Part shown: positions 1 through 5,831 of the stretch, piece after piece
Layout: each line of letters starts with the position of its first letter
How positions within the stretch are numbered: position 1 is the first letter of the stretch
NCBI GenBank assembly: GCA_946615275.1
Contig: CAMOHV010000096.1
Coordinates: 1-5,831 of the forward strand
Length of the DNA stretch: 5,831 bases
Source: an uncultured Verrucomicrobiota bacterium
GTDB taxonomy: Bacteria; Verrucomicrobiota; Kiritimatiellia; RFP12; UBA1067
Reading direction: 5' to 3'
Position numbers and translations under genes: made by a program
The notes under the pieces: model-generated
Told to the model about the DNA's origin: nothing
The model's input: only the letters and a program-made list of their open reading frames with translations
Databases searched by the model: none

Positions 1-575
1 TACATGCCGTTCAAGACCGCGACGAATGCCGTGTTCTTCGTGTTGCCGTCCTATTCGGAGGGGCAGGAGACGCTGCCGGATCTTGGCGCGGTCAACTGCG
101 CGAACGCGCAGGCGGCGATCGACAGCGGCTGCAGGGTGTACGTCGAGAATTCGCTTTCAGTCAGTGCCGAGGCCAGGAAGCTGCTGTCCGTTGAGCTGCT
201 CGGGACGCGGCGCATGCCCTTCGACCTCGAATACGTCGAATGGAACGGCGACGTGCTTCAGGCGCGTCGGTCGAGCTATCTTCCGGCGCTGCCGAGGTTC
301 GCGTCGCAGAGATCGCCGGCGCGCAGCTTCGTCGACGTTTCGGACTGCCTTGGCGTGCATGGAGTGCGCAAGCCCGGCAGGCATCGCCTGCCCCTCTTGG
401 TGGAGTCGCAGAAGGGCAGGATGTTCACAGCGCTGACGTCCCTCTCCAGATACGACGTGAAGTTCATGCGTCCGTATTCCGGATGGAAGGCGTTCTACGC
501 CGACTTTCTCTTCCGCATCGCCAAGGCCGACAAGTCCCGCGCCGAACGCGCTTTCACATCCGTCTACCGCGACTT
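1..575 (+). other. Domain: tail of an N-terminal alpha/beta (GATase-like) module, tentative
   Basis: This stretch encodes residues 1-190. The hydrophobic strand AVFFVLPSY is followed by a helix (ANAQAAIDSG) and a second strand (CRVYVEN). That order is typical of glutamine-amidotransferase-like or ThuA-like domains, in which a 'put it to a vote or lay it to rest' strand precedes a Gly-turn strand. A beta-rich tail (about 118-150) and an aromatic/Arg-rich connector (MRPYSGWKAFYADFLF, 155-170) follow. The beginning of the module lies outside the window, so any catalytic cysteine cannot be judged. The assignment rests on secondary-structure pattern only. Confidence 0.3.
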
Positions 576-3012
576 CATGCGTCCGTCCGGCGGCGAAGAC
601 CCCAAGGCTCTTGTGCAGAAGGCCGTGGAATGGCATCTGAAAAGCGGAATCCTCCGTGCGCCGGGCGGCACGAACGGGATGTACGAGGCCGTGCTTTCGG
701 ACACCCTCGGGTTCCGCACGGGGCTGCGCGGCGACTGCCATTTCATCACGGCGTCGCTCTTCACGGCGGCGGGCAGGAAGTATGGCAGAGCCGATTGGAC
801 CGAGATCGGGAAGAGCCTCGCCGACTTCGCCCTTCGCCGCGGCATGCAGACGAAGGACGGTTTCATCCGCTGGTTCGACAAGGAGACGCCCGGATACGCA
901 GGGCATACCGTCTATTCCTCCGACATGGGACGCTCCTCGCTTGCGCTCTTCAACCTCTACAAGACCACGCGGGAGCCACGCTACCTCGACGCCGCCCGCA
1001 AGGCCGGGGACGCATTCCTCATGTGGATGGACGGGCGCGGACTCAATTCAGGGCATTTCGACAAGGTGGATGACGGCGGATGGAAGGGCAAGAGGACAAA
1101 CAACAACCCGGTGTTCTACGGGGAGATGGTTCCGTTCCTACTCCAGCTCGGAAAGGAGCTTGGCGAACGAAAGTATTCTGATGCTGCGCTTCTGACCGTC
1201 GAGAAGATAATGGAAAAGTTTCCGGACGTCACGCCGTTTGGATATTCCGACAACTTCACGTACTGCCGCCTGCTCCTGATGCTCGCATGCGCGCAGCGCG
1301 ACGGCGAAAAGGACCATTCAGTGGCGATCAACCATGTGCTGGACTTCTTCGCGCGCCACGCCAGGCCATGTGGCGGCATCGAGGAGGCCCCGATAAGGCT
1401 TCTGGACGACGACGAGGCGAGCGTCGGCTTCGGCGACGGCAGCGACCACATCGCCGACCTCCTGTACTGCAACAACATACTCTTCAACGCGCTTTCGGTC
1501 GTGATGAAGCTGCCGCCCGAGCGGAGCGCAGGTGTGGATGCGGGGAAGGCGCGTAGGCTCTATGCCGGCCTGCGCGGGTTCCTGATGAAGACGCAGATAT
1601 CCTCCGACGACCCGAAGTTCGACGGCGCCTGGATGCGCGCGTACGACATGGACATCGACGAATACTACGGCCTCGACAAGGACAAGGGCTGGGGCGCGTA
1701 CTGCATCGAGACAGGCTGGATGACGGGCTACATTCCGCTTGTGTTCATGTACGAGGACGAACCGGGATCGTATTTCTTCACTGGCGCCGCCGCGCACCCG
1801 CCCCGGCAAGAGACCTCGCGGACGTCCAGCGCCTTGCGGTCCGCCGGGGATGGCCTGGACGAGATACGAGCCCGCTGCGAGCGGGAGCTCATCGGCGAGG
1901 TCGCCCCGTTCTGGCTGAAGCACTCCGTGGACGAGCGCGACGGCGGATTCATTACATGCCTCGACCGGAACGGCGCGCCCTACGACACGTTCAAGCACCT
2001 CTGGATGCAGTGGCGCGAGGTCTACATGTTCGCCGCGCTCTGGAACGCCAGGTACCACGACCCTGCGTATCTGAAAGTGGCCGAGGACGGATTCCGCACG
2101 CTGTTCGCGAAGGCGCGCAGGGAAGACGGCTCCTACCACTACCTGATGACGCGGGACTGGCGGGTCATCTCCGATGCCGACGGCGGGCAGGAGGTGTTCA
2201 CCGAGAGCTTCGCCGCCGTGGCGGCGGCGGAGCTGTACCGCGCCACGAAGAAGCCGGAATACCGCGACGAGGCCTTTTCGGCATACGGCATCTACCGGCG
2301 CAACACGGCCGCCGGCTCCGGGAAATATGCCCTGCTCGCCTATCCGATGATCGAGCTGAATGTGCTCCAGGTCCTGCATGGGGCGTTCGGCGGACGCGAC
2401 GCTGACATCGACAGGTGCATACGCGAGATACGCCGCTTCGCGCATCCCGAGACAGGCGTCATGTACGAGCGCGCGCCCAAGGCGGGCGGCTTCGAGCTTG
2501 ACACCCAGTTCGGGCGCTTCGTCAATCCCGGGCACGCGCTTGAGGGGCTTTCCTTCATCATGCGGCGGCTCATGGAAAAGCCCGATCCCGAGCTGCTGGC
2601 GTGGACTCTCAAGGAGACGAAGATCATGGGGGAGTTCGGCTGGGACTCGATTGAAGGCGGAATATGGTATTTCCGGGATGGCCTTGGAAAGCCGATGTCC
2701 CGCCACGAGTATTTCCTCAAGGCGTGGTGGCCGCAGACGGAGGCGGCGAACGCGATGTTCATGGCGTACGCGCTTTCGGGGGAACGGCACTTCCTGGATT
2801 TCTACAGGAAGATAGATCGGTTCGCGCACGAGCGGCTGCGCGATCCGCAGGACGGCGAATGGTTCGCGTACGCGCCGGTTGGAGGCAGGGCGTTCCACGA
2901 CTACAAGGGCAGCCGATTCAAGGGATGCTTCCACATCCCGCGCCATCTTCTCACGGTGATTCAAGTTGTAGACCAGCGAAGGCTGGAGCAGGAAAGGAAC
3001 ACGGATAAATGA
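1..3012 (+). CDS. Multi-module protein with C-terminal N-acylglucosamine 2-epimerase (AGE) domain, 5' end missing
   Basis: The frame is open to the left edge, and the first ATG (base 4) has no visible ribosome site and falls inside a folded module, so the true start is probably upstream. Residues below count from that ATG (1002 aa to the stop). Residues 1-115 alternate strand and helix like the end of a glutamine-amidotransferase/ThuA-like domain (tentative). Residues about 195-590 form a helical-hairpin alpha/alpha-toroid module that I cannot assign to a family. A Pro/Ala/Ser-rich linker spans about 592-617. Residues 618-990 match the AGE/renin-binding-protein family: WMQWREVYMFAALW at 667-680, NPGHALEG at 841-848, WWPQTEAA at 908-915 and FKGCFHIPR at 972-980. 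H842 and H977 correspond to the two catalytic histidines of AGE. The known family reaction is C2 epimerisation of GlcNAc/ManNAc or related sugars, normally in the cytosol. The FKGCFHxPR form favours AGE over cellobiose/mannobiose epimerases, which have a PYHN-type motif there. The stop overlaps the next start (ATGA). The AGE call is firm; the rest is tentative. Confidence 0.85.
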   Translation, partial: YMPFKTATNAVFFVLPSYSEGQETLPDLGAVNCANAQAAIDSGCRVYVENSLSVSAEARKLLSVELLGTRRMPFDLEYVEWNGDVLQARRSSYLPALPRFASQRSPARSFVDVSDCLGVHGVRKPGRHRLPLLVESQKGRMFTALTSLSRYDVKFMRPYSGWKAFYADFLFRIAKADKSRAERAFTSVYRDFMRPSGGEDPKALVQKAVEWHLKSGILRAPGGTNGMYEAVLSDTLGFRTGLRGDCHFITASLFTAAGRKYGRADWTEIGKSLADFALRRGMQTKDGFIRWFDKETPGYAGHTVYSSDMGRSSLALFNLYKTTREPRYLDAARKAGDAFLMWMDGRGLNSGHFDKVDDGGWKGKRTNNNPVFYGEMVPFLLQLGKELGERKYSDAALLTVEKIMEKFPDVTPFGYSDNFTYCRLLLMLACAQRDGEKDHSVAINHVLDFFARHARPCGGIEEAPIRLLDDDEASVGFGDGSDHIADLLYCNNILFNALSVVMKLPPERSAGVDAGKARRLYAGLRGFLMKTQISSDDPKFDGAWMRAYDMDIDEYYGLDKDKGWGAYCIETGWMTGYIPLVFMYEDEPGSYFFTGAAAHPPRQETSRTSSALRSAGDGLDEIRARCERELIGEVAPFWLKHSVDERDGGFITCLDRNGAPYDTFKHLWMQWREVYMFAALWNARYHDPAYLKVAEDGFRTLFAKARREDGSYHYLMTRDWRVISDADGGQEVFTESFAAVAAAELYRATKKPEYRDEAFSAYGIYRRNTAAGSGKYALLAYPMIELNVLQVLHGAFGGRDADIDRCIREIRRFAHPETGVMYERAPKAGGFELDTQFGRFVNPGHALEGLSFIMRRLMEKPDPELLAWTLKETKIMGEFGWDSIEGGIWYFRDGLGKPMSRHEYFLKAWWPQTEAANAMFMAYALSGERHFLDFYRKIDRFAHERLRDPQDGEWFAYAPVGGRAFHDYKGSRFKGCFHIPRHLLTVIQVVDQRRLEQERNTDK
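586..1773 (+). other. Domain: central alpha/alpha-toroid module, specificity unknown
   Basis: Encodes residues about 195-590. Amphipathic helices repeat at toroid-like spacing, with aromatic/Asp loops between them: RGDCHFITAS (243-251), YSSDMGRSSLALFNLY (304-319), NNNPVFYGEM (366-375), YSDNFTYCRLLLML (414-427) and GDGSDHIADLLYCNN (478-491). This is the style of six-hairpin glycosidases and lyases. It is clearly separate from the downstream AGE domain, whose own signature motifs are complete. D244, D308 and D416 are candidate active-site acids by position after helix breaks, but I cannot identify the family or prove catalysis. It could be a degenerate, non-catalytic toroid. Confidence 0.45.
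2990..2998 (+). promoter_or_regulatory. Ribosome binding site for the GH113-like gene
   Basis: Purine-rich AGGAAAGGA ends 10 bases before the ATG at 3009. It lies inside the last codons of the upstream gene, so translation of the two is likely coupled through the ATGA overlap at 3009-3012. Confidence 0.7.
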
Positions 3013-3065
3013 AAAAGGTAATTCCGGCAATCATGGCTGCGATGTGCGCGGGAATCGCGTGCGCG
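3009..3065 (+). other. Signal peptide of the GH113-like protein
   Basis: The first 19 residues have two lysines after Met, a hydrophobic core of Val/Ile/Ala/Met, and an AxA-type end (A17-C18-A19), so signal peptidase I would likely cut before A20-Q21. Cys18 is preceded by G-I-A, which does not fit a standard lipobox because position -3 is Gly rather than Leu/Val/Ile. Secretion to the periplasm or outside is therefore more likely than lipidation. Confidence 0.8.
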
Positions 3066-4151
3066 GCGCAGACGCCGGCGTTCAAGGTCCCCGAGCGGTT
3101 CAAGGGCCATCCGCTATTCACAACGCGGCACTGCAGCGTCAACTTCGGGTTCCTGGCCAGGAGGGGATACTTCTCCCGCCCCGAGATATTCGCGCAGGCG
3201 GCGCGCATCAAGGCGGCGGGGGCGAACTGGGTCACGCTCAACACGCACTTCTGCCAGGAGAAGTTCTACAGCACCAAGATGTTCCTCGACTTCGACTGGT
3301 CCAGCGGCGAGGTGGAGCTGGAGGCGATGATCAAGGAGCTGCACCGCCAGGGCCTGCACATCCTCCTCAAGCCGTGCCTCACCACGCTCGACTCCAGCTG
3401 GATGGGGCATGTCCGCTTCCCCGAGAAGCATGAAGAGCAGATACAGGGGGTGCGCAACACCTACTGGACGGATTGGTTCAATTCGCTCAGGGAGTGCCTT
3501 GCGTACTTCGGGCAGATCGCCGAGCGCAACGGCGTGGAGGCGATGATGATCGGCGCCGAGTATTCGGGCGCGCTTGGCCAGGACGACGAGTGGCGCAGGA
3601 CGGCCGAGCACGTGCGCAAGGTGTTCTCGGGGCCGATCACCTACGAGTTCACGCCGACCGACGCGAAGCGTTTCGGCCTCGCGTGGTTCGAGGTGCTCGA
3701 CTTCCTCGCCTACAGCACGTATCCGCCCGGCGTCAGGAAGGTCCGCACTCGAAAGGAGTGGGCTCAGATGGAGCCGGTGAAGATCGAGGAGATGATGGAG
3801 GCGCTCGCGCCGGTGCGCGAGGAGGTGGCGGCGCTCTCCGGGCGCTTCGGCGGCAAGCCGATCGTGTTCACCGAGATAGGCACGCGTTCGTGCCGCGGCT
3901 GCGTGAACGAGCCGTGGGAGTTCCTCAACCTTTCGCCGTGGGACGGAGAGGAGCAGGCGAACTACATGGAGGCGGTGTTCCGGACGATGTCGGGGCTGCC
4001 GTGCTGGCTTGGGCTGTCGTGGTGGAAGTGGGATGAGACGCAGAGGAATCGTCCGCATTTCCACGTGGATCCGCTCAAGGACCGCGGCTTCACCATCGAC
4101 GGCAAGCCCGCGTCCGCCGTCCTGAAGCGCTGGGCCGAGAAGGGGCTGTGA
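3009..4151 (+). CDS. Exported GH113-like glycoside hydrolase
   Basis: A 380-aa protein with an N-terminal signal peptide and a single (alpha/beta)8 domain that reads like glycoside hydrolase family 113, whose known members cleave beta-mannosidic bonds. Visible hallmarks in order are: GYFSRPEIFAQAARIKAAGANWVTL (positions 53-77, the GH113 'GGY...GANWV' entry), HILLKP at 117-122, SSWMGHVRF at 129-137, MIGAE at 180-184, KPIVFTEIGTRS at 283-294 and LSWWKWD at 336-342. By family analogy E184 is the acid/base and E289 the nucleophile. Differences from typical GH113 include Cys123 where LKPH is usual, YEFTPTD (212-218) where YAANW is usual, and YSTYPPG (235-241) where DAYFPL is usual. Seven cysteines remain in the mature part, including C295-RG-C298 beside the nucleophile loop. 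Export fits a role releasing sugars for the cytosolic enzymes encoded around it. The start is supported by a Shine-Dalgarno, a clean signal peptide and the ATGA overlap with the upstream stop. The fold and family are fairly sure; the substrate is not known. Confidence 0.85.
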   Translation: MKKVIPAIMAAMCAGIACAAQTPAFKVPERFKGHPLFTTRHCSVNFGFLARRGYFSRPEIFAQAARIKAAGANWVTLNTHFCQEKFYSTKMFLDFDWSSGEVELEAMIKELHRQGLHILLKPCLTTLDSSWMGHVRFPEKHEEQIQGVRNTYWTDWFNSLRECLAYFGQIAERNGVEAMMIGAEYSGALGQDDEWRRTAEHVRKVFSGPITYEFTPTDAKRFGLAWFEVLDFLAYSTYPPGVRKVRTRKEWAQMEPVKIEEMMEALAPVREEVAALSGRFGGKPIVFTEIGTRSCRGCVNEPWEFLNLSPWDGEEQANYMEAVFRTMSGLPCWLGLSWWKWDETQRNRPHFHVDPLKDRGFTIDGKPASAVLKRWAEKGL

Positions 4152-4154
4152 TGT

Positions 4155-4160
4155 GGAGGT
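4155..4160 (+). promoter_or_regulatory. Ribosome binding site that sets the SIS gene start at 4169
   Basis: GGAGGT is a near-perfect Shine-Dalgarno 8 bases before ATG 4169. It lies downstream of the alternative GTG 4148 and ATG 4151 starts, so it can serve only 4169. It occupies the 17-base gap after the hydrolase stop at 4151. Confidence 0.85.
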
Positions 4161-4168
4161 GTCGCGCG

Positions 4169-4870
4169 ATGTCCGAGTATCTTGAGAGCATAGCCGCGCT
4201 GCTGCGGCGGATAGAGCAAGAGGAGACTGACGCGATGGGGCGGGCCTCGGGCCTGGTGGCGGACGTCATCTGCCGCGACGGGCTTGTGCACGTGTTCGGT
4301 TGCGGGCATTCGCACCTCGCCGCGCTCGACGCGTTCTACCGCGCGGGCGGGCTCGCCTGCGTCTCGCCGGTGCTGGACGTAGACCTCATGCTGCACGACG
4401 GCGCGGCGAAGTCGAGCCGGATGGAGAAGATGTCCGGTATCGCCGCCGAGGTCTACCGTCGCCATGCGGTGAAGGAAGAAGACCTTTTCGTGGTCATCTC
4501 CGCGAGCGGGAAGAACGCCGCGCCGGTGGAGATGCTCCGCGCGGCGAAGGCGGCGGGCGTCAAGACGGTCGCGGTTTCGTCATCCGCATACAAGGCGCAC
4601 GGCGCGGTGATGCTGGACGAGGCCGACGTCGCCATCGACTGCAAAGTGCCGTACGGCGACGCCGTGATTGACGTGGGCGGGGCTAAGATGGGCGGGCTCT
4701 CAACGTATGCGTCGCTCTTCATATTGAACTCCATCCTAATCGAGGGCGCGAGGAAGGCCGAGGCGCGCGGCGTCAAGCCGCCGATATACGTGAGCGGGAA
4801 CGTCGAGGGCGGCGCGGCGCGGAACGTCGCCCTGGAGGAGAGGTATCTCGGGAGGGTGAAGCATCTATGA
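4169..4870 (+). CDS. SIS-domain sugar-phosphate isomerase-like protein, UPF0309 type
   Basis: A 233-aa cytosolic protein with no signal peptide. It has a helical N-terminus (2-35) and then a SIS (sugar isomerase) fold that binds phosphosugars. Motifs are VFGCGHSHLAALDAFYRAGG (42-61), the phosphosugar loop ISASGKNAAPVEMLRAAKAAG (110-130) with the next strand VKTVAVSS, MGGLSTYASLFILNSI (174-189), and PPIYVSGNVEGG (204-215). From memory this set is typical of UPF0309/'sugar isomerase domain-containing' proteins, which are related to phosphoheptose isomerase (GmhA) and MurQ; their reaction is mostly unproven. The frame could also begin at GTG 4148 or ATG 4151, but ATG 4169 is preceded by a strong GGAGGT at 8 bases and gives the family-like start MSEYLESIAALL. 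The stop overlaps the kinase start as ATGA. The pairing with a sugar kinase suggests action on a sugar phosphate. Confidence 0.88.
   Translation: MSEYLESIAALLRRIEQEETDAMGRASGLVADVICRDGLVHVFGCGHSHLAALDAFYRAGGLACVSPVLDVDLMLHDGAAKSSRMEKMSGIAAEVYRRHAVKEEDLFVVISASGKNAAPVEMLRAAKAAGVKTVAVSSSAYKAHGAVMLDEADVAIDCKVPYGDAVIDVGGAKMGGLSTYASLFILNSILIEGARKAEARGVKPPIYVSGNVEGGAARNVALEERYLGRVKHL
4851..4856 (+). promoter_or_regulatory. Ribosome binding site for the PfkB kinase gene
   Basis: GGAGGG lies 10 bases before the ATG at 4867, inside the final codons of the SIS gene. Together with the ATGA overlap it supports coupled translation of isomerase and kinase. Confidence 0.7.
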
Positions 4871-5721
4871 GCGGGATTGCGGTCATTGGTCTTGTCGGGA
4901 GGTCGATGTTCTTCTGCGTGCCTCGGTTCCATTCCGGCGGGGAGACGGTGCACGCGACAGATTTCTACGAGGAATGGGGCGGGAAGGGCTTCAACCAGGC
5001 CGTTGCGGCGGCAAGGCAAGGGGCGCGAGTATCGTTTCTCGGCAAGGTCGGCAATGAGGCAGACTCACGTGCTGTGAGCGCCTTCTGCGAGAGGGAGGGC
5101 ATTGCGCCCGTTGTCTACTATTCCGATCCGTCTGACTGGCCTACGGCGTGCGCGGCGATTCTGACGGACGGCACGGGCGAGACGCGCGTGACGGTGGCGC
5201 GCGGCAGCGAACTGGATGAGGCGGACGTTGACTTCGGGTTCAAGGACGAGGTTGCCGCCGCCGACGTGCTTCTTCTGAACAATGAGGTTCCAGAGGAAGT
5301 GAACCTTCGTGCATCGGAAATCGCCGAAGCGAACGGGGTGAGGATAATATTCAATCCGGCGCCGTCTCGTCCGGTGCCGGAAGCGCTGAAGAGGCGCGTG
5401 TCTCTATGGACGCCGAACGGGTTCGAGGAGCCGTCCATTGGCGACGTGGAAGGCGAAGTCGTCACCACGCTCGGCGCGGGAGGTTGCCGCATCCGCTCCA
5501 CTGGCGAAGTCATCCCGGCGCCAGTTGCGAAGGCGGTCGATTCCACGGGCGCGGGCGACACGTTCAACGGCGTCCTTGCCGTGCGGCTCGCGGAGGGTGC
5601 GTCGCTCGCAGAGGCCTGTGCGGCGGCGAACGAAGCGGCTGCGAAATCTGTGACGATCCGCTACGTGCTGCCGTCCATACCCCACAGGATTTCAAATCAA
5701 ACGGAGAATAGAAAATGCTGA
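4867..5721 (+). CDS. PfkB/ribokinase-family sugar kinase with altered sugar site
   Basis: A 284-aa cytosolic kinase that transfers phosphate from ATP to a sugar. Ribokinase-family landmarks in order are GGETV (24-28), signature 1 GGKGFNQAVAAARQGA (38-53), LLLNNEVP (135-142), NPAPSRPVPEAL (163-174), TPNGFE (182-187), TLGAGG (201-206) and signature 2 DSTGAGDTFNG (225-235), with D231 as the catalytic base. Compared with E. coli RbsK (from memory, ungapped over the first 47 residues), ribose-contacting Asn14 and Asp16 are Gly11 and Ser13 here, so ribose is unlikely to be the substrate. The stretch between TPN and TLG is about 19 residues shorter, losing a helix of the nucleotide side, and length is under the usual ~305 aa. 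The reading frame is intact. The start overlaps the SIS stop (ATGA), and the end overlaps the next gene by 7 bases. Family sure; substrate unknown. Confidence 0.88.
   Translation: MSGIAVIGLVGRSMFFCVPRFHSGGETVHATDFYEEWGGKGFNQAVAAARQGARVSFLGKVGNEADSRAVSAFCEREGIAPVVYYSDPSDWPTACAAILTDGTGETRVTVARGSELDEADVDFGFKDEVAAADVLLLNNEVPEEVNLRASEIAEANGVRIIFNPAPSRPVPEALKRRVSLWTPNGFEEPSIGDVEGEVVTTLGAGGCRIRSTGEVIPAPVAKAVDSTGAGDTFNGVLAVRLAEGASLAEACAAANEAAAKSVTIRYVLPSIPHRISNQTENRKC
5703..5706 (+). promoter_or_regulatory. Ribosome binding site for the partial SIS gene
   Basis: GGAG in an A-rich context, 8 bases before ATG 5715. It supports this ATG as a true start although the kinase stop is still 4 bases beyond it. 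Confidence 0.65.
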
Positions 5722-5831
5722 ACGACTACGGATACATCGACAAGGCGATCGCCAACATCAAGGCGGTCGCGGAGATGCAGGAGGCCAACATCAAGGCCGC
5801 CGCGAAGCTGATGGCGGACGCCATCGCCGAC
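5715..5831 (+). CDS. Second SIS-domain (UPF0309-type) protein, N-terminal 39 residues only
   Basis: The right edge cuts this gene after 39 codons. It reads MLNDYGYIDKAIANI and continues as one amphipathic helical stretch ending KLMADAIAD. Aligned without gaps to the first SIS protein of this window (its Tyr4 to Tyr7 here), 7 of 33 residues are identical and most others are conservative. The shared Tyr-x(24)-Leu-x-Ala-Asp-x-Ile pattern is the helix that in this family leads into the GTGHSH-type loop. I therefore infer a divergent paralogue of the 4169-4870 gene. The ATG overlaps the kinase stop by 7 bases and is led by GGAG, so it belongs to the same operon. Only the helical N-terminus is visible; the SIS core lies outside, so the call is moderate. 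Another coiled or helical N-terminus would look similar. Confidence 0.6.
   Translation, partial: MLNDYGYIDKAIANIKAVAEMQEANIKAAAKLMADAIAD

Noticed and set aside
157..906. 249-codon open frame on the - strand
   Set aside because: It is antisense to the first gene with no family resemblance, so it is a shadow of GC-rich coding sequence.
618..990. Reading the C-terminal domain as a cellobiose/mannobiose 2-epimerase
   Set aside because: WWPQ-EA resembles that group, but the second catalytic histidine is in FKGCFHIPR, the AGE/RnBP form, rather than the PYHN-type motif. Mannobiose activity cannot be excluded but is not favoured.
1871..1885. Inverted repeat CCCGCT-gcg-AGCGGG as a possible terminator or hairpin
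   Set aside because: The stem is only 6 bp, it is inside coding sequence, and no T-run follows. This is expected by chance at this GC content.
2211..2226. Palindrome-like CGCCGCC-gt-GGCGGCG
   Set aside because: The loop is 2 bases, and it sits in codons for an Ala/Val-rich helix of the AGE domain. It is a by-product of GCC/GCG codon use.
1318..3030. 570-codon open frame on the - strand
   Set aside because: It lies entirely opposite the AGE-fusion gene, whose motifs are unmistakable. It is rich in Arg/Val/Leu/Pro with no recognisable domain, as expected for the complement of GC-rich coding DNA.
3044..3065. Lipoprotein signal with Cys18 of the GH113-like protein as lipid site
   Set aside because: The residues before Cys18 are G-I-A, so position -3 is Gly rather than Leu/Val/Ile. 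An ordinary signal peptidase I site (A-C-A) fits better.
3114..4064. 316-codon open frame on the - strand
   Set aside because: It is antisense to the GH113-like gene with Arg/His/Leu-biased composition and no motif, so it is a shadow frame.
4148..4168. Earlier starts (GTG 4148, ATG 4151) for the SIS gene
   Set aside because: The GGAGGT at 4155-4160 can only serve ATG 4169, and the extra residues (MMWRCRA) do not look like the family's N-terminus. The GTG would need an SD inside the hydrolase gene, which is not evident.

Overview
The window is 5831 bases of GC-rich DNA that is coding almost end to end on the + strand. It holds five consecutive genes: the first is cut by the left edge, the last by the right edge, and three are complete. 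Each gene overlaps the next by a few bases (junctions near 3009-3012, 4867-4870 and 5715-5721), or follows it within about 20 bases (after 4151). No intergenic space is left for a promoter or terminator. This looks like the inside of one sugar-utilisation operon that continues on both sides.

Layout. (1) 1-3012 encodes a very large protein. It has the tail of an N-terminal alpha/beta (glutamine-amidotransferase-like) module, a central alpha/alpha-toroid module of unknown specificity, and a complete C-terminal N-acylglucosamine 2-epimerase (AGE/RnBP) domain with both catalytic histidines. (2) 3009-4151 encodes an exported (alpha/beta)8 glycoside hydrolase resembling family GH113. (3) 4169-4870 encodes a SIS-domain sugar-phosphate isomerase-like protein of the UPF0309 type. 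(4) 4867-5721 encodes a PfkB/ribokinase-family sugar kinase with altered sugar-binding positions and a shortened middle. (5) 5715 to the right edge begins what looks like a second SIS-domain protein of the same type.

How the genes could work together (inference). An exported hydrolase would release a sugar or short oligosaccharide. The AGE domain would invert C2 of the free sugar, the PfkB kinase would phosphorylate it, and one or both SIS proteins would isomerise or otherwise process the sugar phosphate. AGE and SIS enzymes often act on amino sugars, whereas GH113 is known for beta-mannosides, so the substrate could be a mannose- or mannosamine-type glycan. The sequence does not settle this. 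No transporter, regulator, deacetylase or deaminase is in the window.

Organism. High GC, Shine-Dalgarno-led overlapping genes, a Gram-negative-style signal peptide and large multi-module carbohydrate proteins suit a glycan-degrading bacterium. My best guess is the Planctomycetota-Verrucomicrobiota-Lentisphaerota-Kiritimatiellota (PVC) group, but there is no marker gene here and the guess is weak. No RNA gene, mobile element, CRISPR array or notable repeat was seen.
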